From an uncultured Bacteroidales bacterium (GTDB lineage: Bacteria > Bacteroidota > Bacteroidia > Bacteroidales > Bacteroidaceae): 64,000 bases of DNA. Of this stretch, positions 14,917-23,182 are shown piece by piece (the first letter of the stretch is position 1; every line of letters starts with the position of its first letter). Where the stretch lies: contig CADAGX010000010.1 in the NCBI GenBank assembly GCA_902787575.1, forward strand, positions 1 to 64,000, in the 5' to 3' direction. The notes beneath the pieces were generated by a model. It was not told the DNA's origin. It did not search any database and worked only from the letters and a program-made list of their open reading frames with translations. The translations under genes and the position numbers were made by a program.

Positions 14917-16638
14917 CTATTCGTAGATTAGGCGGAAGTTATCTACGTTCAGGAGTGAGGTCTCTCCGCCCGTAAAGAAGTCGCCGAATTTGCTGGCCGA
15001 AGCCACCACAACTACCCATTTGGGCTGTCGGTCTGTGTATCTGTAGTTCAGTGTCAGTGTTTCGTGCGTCCAATCGGTCACGTCCTCGCCTTTGGTCATT
15101 TGGGCGTAGGCTATGATGTTGGGGTCGTGAAGGTCAATCAAGTGGCGTTCGGAGGGCCGCGTGCGAATTATGAAGGGGAACTTCTGCCCCTTGTACTCGT
15201 TGTTCTTGCCGTTGTAAACCTCGCCGTCCCAGTCTGCAAGAAGGATATAGACTTGGCATGAGTCTGGTTTCCCCTTAAGGTACTCGTAGGAAGAGTCGCC
15301 GCAACGTGTGATGGTGCTGGTCTTGTACTTGTAGTCGAATTCCAGCTTGGCTGGTTTTGACGAGAAGGGACGGCCAAAACCGAGCACGCCATTCGTGCCA
15401 TCCGTCTCGATGTACGTACCGGTAAAAATGTTGCCGGCCGCAAACTTTATTACGATGTACTTGGACTGCAGGTTTGCGGCCTTGCCTTTCCCAGTCGGCG
15501 TGTCGTCGGTCGGCGTGGAGTTGCTGTCGCCTACGGTTGTAGCGCCGCGATTTCCGGTATCCCAGTAGGAATTTCCGCCTTCACTCCACGGTTTGTAGAG
15601 TTTAAACTTGCCGTCGGAACCGACAGGGTCGAAATGCCAATTATCGAGGCTTGCATTCTCGAGTTGCTCGCCCACGAAGTAGAATTCTTTCTCCTGCGTT
15701 ACGATTCCGCCGAATGACACCTTATATATATATTTGACGTCGCTCTTCAGCGTCGAGAGAACCACTTCGTATGACGTGGAAGTTGGCAACTTCAGGGCTG
15801 AGGCAGGCACGGTGTTCCAGCTGCCGCCTTCTTCCTTATACTCCACAACGGGCGTGACGCCGTTGGGACGTGTGCCGGAAATCACGGTAGCGCCTTTTTC
15901 ATTCGTTGTGGCGTCGGCCGTGGGCTGTACGTCCTCAGCTGTATGGTATACAAACATCGTCCATTCCTCAGTCTGCTGCGTCCATGCGTATGATACGTAG
16001 AACTTCGTTGCTTGAGAAAAGTCGTACTTCGTTTGCGATGTCGGGTCCGGCATGACACGTCCGTGCTGACCGCCTAAAGAAAACTTCCTAACGGGAATGG
16101 CATTGAGGCTCTGAGACTCGCGAACGTAGACGACTACTATGTGGCTGGTGGCATCGACTATCGCATTTCCAACCTGACCTTCGAGTTCCACCTCGCGTTT
16201 GATGATTTGTTCCACGCGTACCGTCCATTTGTAATCTTGGTACGTGTGGAGCGTAAATGTCACCTCGTCTGAGAAATCCATTCGTGTGTCAGCGTCCCGT
16301 TCGGGAGCGGAGAATGTCTTGTTGGGGAACTTGGCAGGTGTGACGCAAAGGTCAGGCTTAACAAACACCGTCGGGTCGTTTGTGGCCTCGAGACGTGTAA
16401 TTTTCAGCTGACTAAGCTGCACCATGTCATTTACGTAAAGCGAGATGCTGCGGTTTGACTTGTCAATAACTGCGGAACCTTCGCCCGTGCCGTCTGCATC
16501 ACATTGTCCTTCCACTTCAAACGCAGTGATGTCCGACTCAACCGTCGGGTAGGGAATGTCATCGCGAATGGCACAACCTTCCGCCAGCACAAGCGCGCTT
16601 GCAATCAACAGCCAATATGTCCACCTAACTCGCATCAT
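14917..16638 (-). CDS. PCMD-domain surface lipoprotein
   Basis: 573 residues; lipobox L-A-E-G-C, Cys22. Two repeats of a DUF5018-like strand domain (about 35-145 and 150-235; pattern G-x-A-V/I-I/V-D ... F-x-V/T ... W-T-V/M-x-V) are followed by a fibronectin-III-like module (about 240-325) and a C-terminal PCMD (putative carbohydrate metabolism) domain (about 328-573). The last matches the C-terminal half of the 17740-19524 protein (W-x-F/Y-x-P ... Y-W-D ... K-A-A-x-L-Q-S-x-Y-x-I-I-K-F-A-A). PCMD is a jelly-roll-like fold of uncertain activity. It overlaps the upstream outer-membrane barrel gene by four bases (ATGA), so the two are translationally coupled. Confidence 0.8.
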   Translation of the reverse strand: MMRVRWTYWLLIASALVLAEGCAIRDDIPYPTVESDITAFEVEGQCDADGTGEGSAVIDKSNRSISLYVNDMVQLSQLKITRLEATNDPTVFVKPDLCVTPAKFPNKTFSAPERDADTRMDFSDEVTFTLHTYQDYKWTVRVEQIIKREVELEGQVGNAIVDATSHIVVVYVRESQSLNAIPVRKFSLGGQHGRVMPDPTSQTKYDFSQATKFYVSYAWTQQTEEWTMFVYHTAEDVQPTADATTNEKGATVISGTRPNGVTPVVEYKEEGGSWNTVPASALKLPTSTSYEVVLSTLKSDVKYIYKVSFGGIVTQEKEFYFVGEQLENASLDNWHFDPVGSDGKFKLYKPWSEGGNSYWDTGNRGATTVGDSNSTPTDDTPTGKGKAANLQSKYIVIKFAAGNIFTGTYIETDGTNGVLGFGRPFSSKPAKLEFDYKYKTSTITRCGDSSYEYLKGKPDSCQVYILLADWDGEVYNGKNNEYKGQKFPFIIRTRPSERHLIDLHDPNIIAYAQMTKGEDVTDWTHETLTLNYRYTDRQPKWVVVVASASKFGDFFTGGETSLLNVDNFRLIYE

Positions 16639-17627
16639 AAGTAGAAAGTCATGCCGATGTTTACACTCAGCAGATTAATCTTAAAGTTAGCGCCGCCCAG
16701 TCGGTTTTTCCCTTTTTCCACGCGGTTTGTTTCTTGATTCACCCACTTGTACTTCAAACCCATCACGCCGATGGAGCATTCCACAGCCATAAAATCGGTG
16801 GCGAAGGCCGTCATGCCCGGACACAAGCCGAGCTGTATGGAGTTTACGCGCTCCATAGTCCCTTCGTATTCCACACCTTTTCCGGTTGTGTTCTTTCCTT
16901 TCGAATATCCGTAGGTGAGGCGTGCCTCGGCAAAGAAGCCGAAAACTTTGCTGCGACCTATCGGCATGTAATTTCTCAGGAATGCGCTCGACTCGTAGTG
17001 GTGCTCGAGAAGATACAAATCAGAGAGGCTAATGTTGAAATCCTCGCCCAGATTCAGGTCGAACTTCCCGAGGTTGAAGAAATACCGGCTGTAGTTGAAG
17101 CGTCCGCCAACTGCCAGATTGTTGCGGATGAAGTACGCAAAATACGGACTGGCTGAGAAAGTGTGACCTTCCAAGTCGATGTTTTTCAGAACCAAGTAGT
17201 TCAGGTTGTCGCCGTCCCATTCGTTGTACGAAATGCTGCCGCCCAGCATCCACTGGCCTTTGGGCACAAAAAGTGCTGTCAGCTCTTCGCGGTCAACGCG
17301 CTGCAGATGGCGCCCTTTTTTCTCCTGCTTCTGAAGATACCTGTCGTAGATGGAACCGATTTTCGACGCACTACCTTTCTGTGAGTCCAACACGAGTTCT
17401 TTCTTCTTTCCGAAGGCGTTACGTACACCTTCCTCCACAGCTCGCGAGATATCTGTGTCGGTAAGTTTGCCTTTCTGGGCGCTGTCCACCTTCACTTCTA
17501 TCTTCATATCCATCTGAAGCACGGGAACGTATGTGGAATCTTGCTTCTGTTTTTGCTGCGCCTGCACGGCGGAAACAGAAAACAACAGGCAGCATACGAT
17601 GGCAATGGCTCTGAAATCAATTTTCAT
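16635..17627 (-). CDS. outer-membrane beta-barrel protein
   Basis: 330 residues from ATG 17627 (MKIDFRAIAIVCC), chosen over an in-frame ATG 39 bases upstream because it opens directly on a signal peptide (cleavage near A-Q-A-Q-Q). A charged periplasmic segment (about 25-120, rich in Lys/Gln/Asp) is followed by some 200 residues of alternating strands typical of an 8-10 strand barrel, ending in an aromatic-Leu terminus (G-M-T-F-Y-L) as required for barrel insertion. It is the only integral outer-membrane protein of the block, so it could anchor or assemble the lipoproteins. That is inferred only from position and the ATGA coupling to the PCMD lipoprotein. Confidence 0.75.
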   Translation of the reverse strand: MKIDFRAIAIVCCLLFSVSAVQAQQKQKQDSTYVPVLQMDMKIEVKVDSAQKGKLTDTDISRAVEEGVRNAFGKKKELVLDSQKGSASKIGSIYDRYLQKQEKKGRHLQRVDREELTALFVPKGQWMLGGSISYNEWDGDNLNYLVLKNIDLEGHTFSASPYFAYFIRNNLAVGGRFNYSRYFFNLGKFDLNLGEDFNISLSDLYLLEHHYESSAFLRNYMPIGRSKVFGFFAEARLTYGYSKGKNTTGKGVEYEGTMERVNSIQLGLCPGMTAFATDFMAVECSIGVMGLKYKWVNQETNRVEKGKNRLGGANFKINLLSVNIGMTFYL

Positions 17628-17672
17628 CCGAAAGGAAATCAACATTTCTGTGGTTCGTAAACACATCTGTCA

Positions 17673-17708
17673 CCCGTGTATGGAAGCATTCTTGCCGCCA
17701 TACACGGG
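17673..17708 (-). other. intra-operon hairpin
   Basis: An 11-bp perfect stem (CCCGTGTATGG at 17673-17683 with its complement at 17698-17708) closes a 14-base loop. It sits in the largest gap of the surface operon (112 bases, 17628-17739). No T run follows on the minus strand, so it looks like an mRNA-processing or stability element, or an attenuator, rather than a plain terminator. Confidence 0.6.
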
Positions 17709-17739
17709 ATGACAAACTGTGTCTGAGATAATACAACTC

Positions 17740-19524
17740 TTAGTTTTTCACTGTCGGCGTATCGGTGTACAGCAACTCGAAGTCGTCAAGATAGAGACAC
17801 GACGTGTCGCTTCCGTAGAAATAGTCGCCATATCGGCTCGACGAGCATACGATTATCAGATGCGTCGGCTTCTTTGTGAGGTTGTTGTACTCCAGAGGAA
17901 TGTCAAACTCCTTCCACGAACCGTTGGAGTCCACGCACTGGCTGGCTGGTAATGTGCCGTATGCAACGACGCGAGAGTCAGTTTGCCAGTTGGGGAAGTT
18001 ATCCATGTCGGTATTGTCAATCTGGATTGCAGAATTTGTCAGCACGCAATAAATCTGGCACTGGTCGGGCTGTCCCTTCGCAGGTGCGCCGGCAGGTGCT
18101 GTTCCACGATTGATATTTCCTGGCGCGTATTGCATAAATCCGTGTAGGCTGGTGGGACGGCCGGTAAATGGGACGCCCCAATTAAGTACGGCGCCCTTTG
18201 TGCCGACTAGATGGTCGAAGGAACCGGTGTAGATACTTGCGGCGGCAAATTTTATGATGACGTACATAGATTGCAACTTGGCAGCTTTCGAGCCGCTATG
18301 CACCGTTTCCGTTGTGCCGGTCGTCACATTGTAGCTGTCGCCCATGCTGGCCGAACCGGGGTTCGAAGAATCCCAATACGTCGTGCCTGCAGCTGTGGGG
18401 TACCACACGCTTCCGTCCTGATGCCATTCTTCGAAGCCTCCATTGTAGAGTGCGGGCTGTCCTTCAGTGGTAAACGTAGCCTCGTTACTATACACCTCAT
18501 CGTCGGCTGTCGTGTATGCGAAGCGATATGTGTAGTCTGTCGAGGGGAGAATTCCCTTCAGCGTGTAGGTAATATCGTCGCCGCTTATTGCAAGGGCAGA
18601 GTTGTCAACCGTTGTCCAATCTGTGGCGCCCGTTACTTTGTACTGCAACGTCACCTTTGTCTGGTCGAAATCAGACTTCTTCGACGTTACAGCGCCTGAA
18701 ATGTACGCGAAGGTACTCCAGGCATTCGCGGAATATGCAGCCAATGCCGTGCCGCTCTTGCGCGGAACCTCGAAGGTGTACGTATAAGTATTCGTCGTGG
18801 GATCCACCTTGACCGTCACGTCGCCCTGATTGCCGCTGGCAGCCACCGTGTAATTCAGGATATAATGGTCGCGGGCTTTCACATCTGTGATGTTATTCAA
18901 CATACTGTGGCCTTCGCCTGACTTGTTGAATACGGAAAGTATCGCGCGTAAGTTTCCTACGGGGAAATATGCAGGTCCCTTGTTCTGTCCCATTGTGTAC
19001 GTGATGGAGCCAACTCCGTCCAGTACGGACTCAATGGTGGAAGTTGCACTTTGGAAACTTGAAACGAAGTCGTCGGAAAAGTTTACCGTCACTTTAACGT
19101 TCGCCAACGTGCAGATGACATTTGCAGTGGTAAGCACCTTTGTCTGAACCTGTACGGTGGTTGTTCCGTAATAGAAGGGTGCATCCACGCCAGAGCCGCT
19201 GCCGTCCCAGTTGTTGGAGTGCGCCGTCACGGTGTACGTGCCGGGGTTGAGTTTCAGCGTAGCGCCCTTGAGCGATGTGTCATTGTCGAAGTCTGTGGTG
19301 CTGGCCACAATATTTCCCTGTGCGTCAGTTACCTCTACGTAAAGTTGCTTGGGAACGTAATTGTTTGGAACGTTGGTGACACGGGTTTTGGCCACCGTAT
19401 TCGTCTCCACGCCAAGTCGCAAGTAACCAACCTGGTCGTTCTCCACACCTTCCAACTCGTTGGAGCAAGCAGAAGCAAGTGCGGCAACGAAGAGAACGGA
19501 AAGGATATAATATATTTTTTTCAT
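17740..19524 (-). CDS. DUF4493 + PCMD fusion lipoprotein (copy 3)
   Basis: 594 residues; lipobox L-A-S-A-C, Cys20; K-T-R48-V 28 residues later. The N-terminal DUF4493 region (about 30-260) has L-Y-V-E-V-T-D-A-Q-G-N ... G-T-Y-T-V-T-A-H ... A-P-F-Y-Y-G-T-T-T-V-Q-V. A fibronectin-III-like linker (about 265-355; Y-K-V-T-G-A-T-D-W ... T-D-Y-T-Y-R-F) precedes a C-terminal PCMD domain (about 360-594; F-E-E-W ... Y-W-D-S-S-N-P-G ... K-A-A-K-L-Q-S). The fusion ties the two lipoprotein families of this block together in one chain. It lies 19 bases after the preceding gene and is followed by the intra-operon hairpin. Confidence 0.82.
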   Translation of the reverse strand: MKKIYYILSVLFVAALASACSNELEGVENDQVGYLRLGVETNTVAKTRVTNVPNNYVPKQLYVEVTDAQGNIVASTTDFDNDTSLKGATLKLNPGTYTVTAHSNNWDGSGSGVDAPFYYGTTTVQVQTKVLTTANVICTLANVKVTVNFSDDFVSSFQSATSTIESVLDGVGSITYTMGQNKGPAYFPVGNLRAILSVFNKSGEGHSMLNNITDVKARDHYILNYTVAASGNQGDVTVKVDPTTNTYTYTFEVPRKSGTALAAYSANAWSTFAYISGAVTSKKSDFDQTKVTLQYKVTGATDWTTVDNSALAISGDDITYTLKGILPSTDYTYRFAYTTADDEVYSNEATFTTEGQPALYNGGFEEWHQDGSVWYPTAAGTTYWDSSNPGSASMGDSYNVTTGTTETVHSGSKAAKLQSMYVIIKFAAASIYTGSFDHLVGTKGAVLNWGVPFTGRPTSLHGFMQYAPGNINRGTAPAGAPAKGQPDQCQIYCVLTNSAIQIDNTDMDNFPNWQTDSRVVAYGTLPASQCVDSNGSWKEFDIPLEYNNLTKKPTHLIIVCSSSRYGDYFYGSDTSCLYLDDFELLYTDTPTVKN

Positions 19525-19543
19525 AGCTTTATTCCTTATTATA

Positions 19544-20803
19544 TTATTCTACTGTCAAAGTAAGTGTGCCATTTTTCTTGTTGCCTTCCATGTCTTCAAC
19601 TACCATGTTGAATGTGTGCTGACCGGAGAGGAAACCGAGCAGACCGAAGAAGTTTCCGATGGGGAAAGTGTAGTCGATATCTCCCTGTGCGGGCACAGAG
19701 AGCGGCTGGTTCAAGTCTTGGAACAGCTGTACCACGTCCTGATTGCCCACAATTTCAGCGCCGCCGATGAAGTCTACGCCGTAGTTTGTGTTCAGGTCGC
19801 CCAAGGATTCTATCATTTCGCTGCTCGTGGAAACGATTGCCACGCGTATGCTCTTGATGCCATTCTCGCACTTGATGTAGGTGTCGCCCAGACTCTTGTC
19901 GGTTGCGGCGCTTACTGTCATGTTGTTCGGCAGGTTGAGAGTGATGCCGTTGTCCACGGGATCGTCGCCAGGTGTCGGGTCGTCGGGCGTGTCGGGCTTG
20001 AAGTTGCCGTTGTCCACCACGTTGATGAGCACATCTTCGACCGTTTCGTCGAATGTGATGGTCGCAGTAATGCCGATGGTAACCTTGCCAGATGTGGCTT
20101 CAACCGGTGTGAAGTTCACCACCACAGCGTCGCCGCCGCCAAAGTTCTCGGTGTCGCCGTCGTAAGTAGTCGTGGCCTGCGATTTGGTAAGTATCTTGGA
20201 TGCGGTTACGGTGTTTCCGTCCGTTGTTGTTCCGCGGAAGTTTACCGTCAGTTTGCTCACGTTGTCGCCAAATGCCCAGTAGACTTCGCTTGGGGCAGTG
20301 CCGTTGGCGTTGGTAAATGCCAGTGCCTGTCCGTTTCCGTCGTCGAATGTGATGGTCCACGCCGTGAACAAAGCGAGGTACTCTGCGTCATAGTTCACCT
20401 TGATGCTGCCGTTCATTTGCTTGCAGACGATGGTTGTCTGGGTTGTCACGTTCTTGATGATTTCAGACGTGGCGGTGCCCATGTAATATGGCTCTGTCAT
20501 TTGGCGCTGCATCGTACCTGGCGTGTGAGCCTCCAGCACGTAAGTACCAACGTCCAACCTTATCTGTGCGGGCATGTCGGCCACGCTTTCGTATGATTCA
20601 ACCTTTGTCGTACCGTCTTCCTTGTATATTGTCACAGGAAAGTTCGTCACTTCGTACTGATCGGCACGTGTCTCGTAGGGTTTCTGAGTGGTGACTCCGA
20701 CTGAAAGTACCCCTTTTTCTGCCGAGCCCGTGATGTCCTCGCTCACGCAACCCGCCATCAAAAAGGCAGCCGCACTCCCAAGAATTAATTTATGTAGTTT
20801 CAT
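19544..20803 (-). CDS. DUF4493-type surface lipoprotein with extra C-terminal domain (copy 2)
   Basis: 419 residues; lipobox L-M-A-G-C, Cys19; Y-E-T-R46-A 27 residues later. DUF4493 elements: F-P-V-T-I-Y-K-E-D-G ... G-T-Y-V-L-E-A-H-T ... E-P-Y-Y-M-G-T-A-T-S-E-I. The second sandwich ends with T-I-T-F-D-E-T-V-E-D-V-L-I-N-V-V-D-N, close to the tails of copies 6 and 7. A Pro/Asp linker (about 268-285) leads to an additional domain of about 130 residues (285-419; ending H-T-F-N-M-V-V-E-D-M-E-G-N). The extra domain resembles DUF4493 C-terminal extensions but has no recognisable active site. Confidence 0.75.
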   Translation of the reverse strand: MKLHKLILGSAAAFLMAGCVSEDITGSAEKGVLSVGVTTQKPYETRADQYEVTNFPVTIYKEDGTTKVESYESVADMPAQIRLDVGTYVLEAHTPGTMQRQMTEPYYMGTATSEIIKNVTTQTTIVCKQMNGSIKVNYDAEYLALFTAWTITFDDGNGQALAFTNANGTAPSEVYWAFGDNVSKLTVNFRGTTTDGNTVTASKILTKSQATTTYDGDTENFGGGDAVVVNFTPVEATSGKVTIGITATITFDETVEDVLINVVDNGNFKPDTPDDPTPGDDPVDNGITLNLPNNMTVSAATDKSLGDTYIKCENGIKSIRVAIVSTSSEMIESLGDLNTNYGVDFIGGAEIVGNQDVVQLFQDLNQPLSVPAQGDIDYTFPIGNFFGLLGFLSGQHTFNMVVEDMEGNKKNGTLTLTVE

Positions 20804-20846
20804 ACTTGTCTCGTTTATGAATTGTTATTTATTTCTTACTTCTCTT

Positions 20847-21689
20847 TTAGATCCACGTTACGGGTACTTCGATATTTATGGGCTTGTCGTTCGTACTTTC
20901 GTCAATGACGATGATGATGCTCAGACCGCCCTCCGTAGACGGAGTGTAGTTAGGTTTCACTCTCAGCTTGTATGCTTTGTTGCGTTGCAACTGGAAGGAA
21001 CCCGTCACTTCGGCCTCGGTACTCTTGGTTCCGTCGGCCAGTTTTGTAGCATAGTCCTCTTTGGCATTGAGGTGAATGGTATATGTTACCGTTTCGCCTG
21101 CAGCGTCGAGTGCCACATAATAGGGTGCGGTATCTTCCTTGCCCCACGTCACGTTGGTTCCTGTCAACGCTGTGGTGCCGGTAAAGCGCAGGTAGTATTC
21201 GTCGTAGTAAGTGCTCATCTCTGCGTCGAACTCAGCAGAAATCTTTCCGCACGTCGGTGTGCAATTCACACTCGTAGAGATGGTTTTACCAGCTTCGATG
21301 GAGAAAGTGTTTTCTCCGCTCACGTGGAAATCGTCGCGCGATGCGGGACGTTCTTCGCCAAAAGAGGCCAGAATGGTGTAAGAGCCCAGGTCGAGCTCAA
21401 GCGGAAGGCGTCCCAGCAACGTTTCATACGTGCCTTCGAACTTCTTGTTTCCTTTCTGATCCAAAATCTGGACGTTGTAGTTGTCGAAAACCTGATACGA
21501 GGCTTCGTTTACAGCACGTGTCGCGGCCTGGAAACTCACGTCAGACGACAGATTCAACGTCATCTTTCCTTTTCCCTCGGCGTTCAGCGGGCCGTCTGTT
21601 CCCAGTGGACTGTCTTGCTCCAGCGAGCAGGAAGCAGCAAACGCACCGAGCAAAAGAGATGCGCTTAGCATCATTGCTTTTGTTTTCAT
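20847..21689 (-). CDS. DUF4493-type surface lipoprotein (copy 1), first gene of the operon
   Basis: 280 residues from the ATG at 21689; a TTG four codons upstream is less likely. Lipobox F-A-A-S-C, Cys21; A-A-T-R58-A 37 residues later, the longest spacing of the set. Elements: Y-N-V-Q-I-L-D-Q-K-G-N ... G-S-Y-T-I-L-A-S-F ... D-F-H-V-S-G-E-N-T-F-S-I-E-A-G-K, with a cysteine pair (C-T-P-T-C). A second sandwich with Y-Y-L-R-F-T-G follows, ending I-I-V-I-D-E-S-T-N. It is the promoter-proximal gene of the surface block. If the block encodes a polymer, the first gene would be a reasonable major-subunit candidate. Function unproven. Confidence 0.72.
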   Translation of the reverse strand: MKTKAMMLSASLLLGAFAASCSLEQDSPLGTDGPLNAEGKGKMTLNLSSDVSFQAATRAVNEASYQVFDNYNVQILDQKGNKKFEGTYETLLGRLPLELDLGSYTILASFGEERPASRDDFHVSGENTFSIEAGKTISTSVNCTPTCGKISAEFDAEMSTYYDEYYLRFTGTTALTGTNVTWGKEDTAPYYVALDAAGETVTYTIHLNAKEDYATKLADGTKSTEAEVTGSFQLQRNKAYKLRVKPNYTPSTEGGLSIIIVIDESTNDKPINIEVPVTWI

Positions 21690-22076
21690 GTTTGTTCTCA
21701 ATTTTTTAAAGTTTATAATTTCTTATTTTCTCTTTTGTCTTTTTCTGTGTCTGCACAAAAATCGATGCAAAACTATTGCGAAATAAAGGTACGCGCGGGG
21801 AGATACGGACGAAAGTTCCCATCGTTCCGGTAGAATATTCGTCTTACCAATTTTTCTTTGTCGTGACAAATTGGAAATTACGGCGGGCAGAAATATTCCG
21901 ATGAAATGGCGATTTTTGAATGATTGGCACACGAGATTTCTTCTTTCTGCATACCATAATTTTCAGACTAAGAGGCGCCATTTCATCGGTTGGAGGAGAG
22001 AAATGGTGAAAGGGTGGGATGTTTTCTTTTGTGTGATACACCCCTGCGTCGCCTACGGCGCGTCGCAGCGAAAAAT
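21690..22076. other. gene-free leader and promoter region of the surface operon
   Basis: No credible gene lies between the surface operon (start 21689) and the repeat array at 22077. The short frames here lack start contexts and overlap the repeats. A minus-strand TAGTTTTG (21768-21775) matches the TAnnTTTG -7 box and would give a leader of about 70 bases ahead of 21689. The 300 bases further right are moderately AT-rich, and I see no operator or riboswitch fold I can name in them. Confidence 0.5.
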
Positions 22077-22164
22077 CTACACGTGGCAACACAAAAAACT
22101 ACACGTGGTTTTCGTTCACGCCACGTGTAGTTTTTGGATTTGCTGCACGTAGCATCAGACGTTG
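22077..22164. repeat. 22-bp periodic intergenic repeat array (locus B)
   Basis: Four units start at 22077, 22099, 22121 and 22143 with cores CTACACGTGGC, CTACACGTGG, CCACGTGTAG (inverted) and CTGCACGTAGC; a partial CTACATA follows at 22165. The spacing is exactly 22 bp. It lies between the cyclophilin stop and the surface-operon promoter region. Confidence 0.8.
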
Positions 22165-22214
22165 CTACATACAGATATTTCGAAAACGCGTTTTGGGCTA
22201 TGCGACGCGACTGC

Positions 22215-22910
22215 TTACTTGGCCTTTTTGCTGCGCTGCTCAACCACTGTGCGCAGCACTCGGATGTCCTGCAACGGGCGGTCGTTGAGGTCAGTCTCTA
22301 CGGCTTGTATTTTTTCCACCACGTCGAGGCCCTCTATCACTTCGCCAAAAACGGTGTACGCGCCATCAAGATGTGGCGTCCCGCCGCGCTGTCGGTAGCT
22401 TTCGTACATGTCGGCCGTCATCTCGATGCCTCTCTCGGCCATCGAGGCGCGGGCCTTTTTTAGGTCGGCAGAGTTGAACATCTTGCCCCAGACAATGTAG
22501 AATTGACAGCCGCTACTCCTGCGTTCTGGGTTCACTTCGTCTGGCTCACGTGCAGCCGCCAGTGCCCCACGTGTATGGAAAAGGTAGGGGACCTCTATTT
22601 CGGCCGGTAGTGTGTATCCTATCTCTCCTTCTCCCAATAGTGCGCCGGGTGCTGCGTCCTTAGACTTCGGGTCGCCGCCCTGAATCATAAAGTCGCGAAT
22701 GCAGCGGTGGAACAACGTGCCGTCGTAGAATCCTTCTGTCGCGAGCCGTAGGAAATTGTCGCGATGCTGCGGAGTAAAGTCCCAGAGTGCCACGCGTATG
22801 TTGCCCTCGGAAGTTTCAATCCTTACGATGGAGCGACGCTCCTTCTTGGCTGCCGTAGAAATGGACAGCAGAAAAATGCAGGCGAACAGGAAATAAGTAT
22901 GCTTTCTCAT
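22215..22910 (-). CDS. exported cyclophilin-type peptidyl-prolyl isomerase
   Basis: 231 residues with a signal peptide (F-L-F-A-C-I-F-L-L-S-I-S-T-A-A, about 6-21; the Cys is mid-segment, so a lipoprotein is unlikely). The cyclophilin core runs from about 28 to 225 with the signature F-H-R-C-I-R-D-F-M-I-Q-G-G-D (about 68-81) and the G-C-Q-F-Y-I-V substrate-groove strand; F-G-E-V-I-E-G closes the fold. Relative to minimal bacterial cyclophilins it has an insertion around 150-185 (ADLKKARASM...). It should assist proline isomerisation in periplasmic or outer-membrane protein folding. It is transcribed divergently from mraZ from a promoter at 22933-22940. Confidence 0.92.
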   Translation of the reverse strand: MRKHTYFLFACIFLLSISTAAKKERRSIVRIETSEGNIRVALWDFTPQHRDNFLRLATEGFYDGTLFHRCIRDFMIQGGDPKSKDAAPGALLGEGEIGYTLPAEIEVPYLFHTRGALAAAREPDEVNPERRSSGCQFYIVWGKMFNSADLKKARASMAERGIEMTADMYESYRQRGGTPHLDGAYTVFGEVIEGLDVVEKIQAVETDLNDRPLQDIRVLRTVVEQRSKKAK

Positions 22911-22932
22911 GTCGAAATTTTGTTTTCGACAG

Positions 22933-22940
22933 CAAAGTTA
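22933..22940 (-). promoter_or_regulatory. -7 promoter box for the cyclophilin gene
   Basis: Minus strand TAACTTTG, a full TAnnTTTG match, 22 bases ahead of the ATG at 22910. A minus-strand TGGGG lies about 11-15 bases further upstream (22951-22955) and could bind MraZ weakly, but it is a single copy. Confidence 0.6.
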
Positions 22941-23120
22941 CGGAAAAATTCCCCACCATCGGAAATATCTCGCCAAGAAAGTTTTCAACAGCCCCATTAA
23001 GATTCTTGGAAATCAAAGTTTAATGCGTATTTAGCGGTGTTTTGCTTCATCTTTTCAGACCCTCGGATAAGAAACTAAGAAAGTTATCAACAATTTTATT
23101 GAAAAAAAAGTTTCGAAAAG

Positions 23121-23153
23121 TTGTGGGGAATTGTGGGGAATTTTGTACCTTTG
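23121..23153 (+). promoter_or_regulatory. mraZ promoter with MraZ-type operator
   Basis: A TACCTTTG -7 box (23146-23153) is preceded by a tandem 10-base repeat TTGTGGGGAA (23121-23130 and 23131-23140). This places two TGGGG boxes (23124-23128, 23134-23138) exactly five bases apart, followed by a degenerate third position. MraZ is known to bind TGGGN boxes separated by five bases upstream of its own gene, so autoregulation of the dcw operon is expected. The boxes sit inside the promoter, which fits repression by occlusion. Confidence 0.75.
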
Positions 23154-23182
23154 AGCGCAAATTATCACGTAGAAGGAAAAAT

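Noticed and set aside
21723-22152. Several 60-90 codon frames between the surface operon and the cyclophilin
   Set aside because: They overlap each other on both strands, include the repeat array and show no recognisable protein features.
22911-23182. Replication origin between the cyclophilin gene and mraZ (DnaA-like TTATCAACA near 23086, TTTTCAACA near 22982)
   Set aside because: Only two imperfect boxes and no AT-rich unwinding element. The TTCCCCACAA-like sequences are better explained as the MraZ operator.
23042-23182. 47-residue N-terminal extension of MraZ
   Set aside because: It would be encoded by the promoter and operator. The conserved MraZ start is at 23183.
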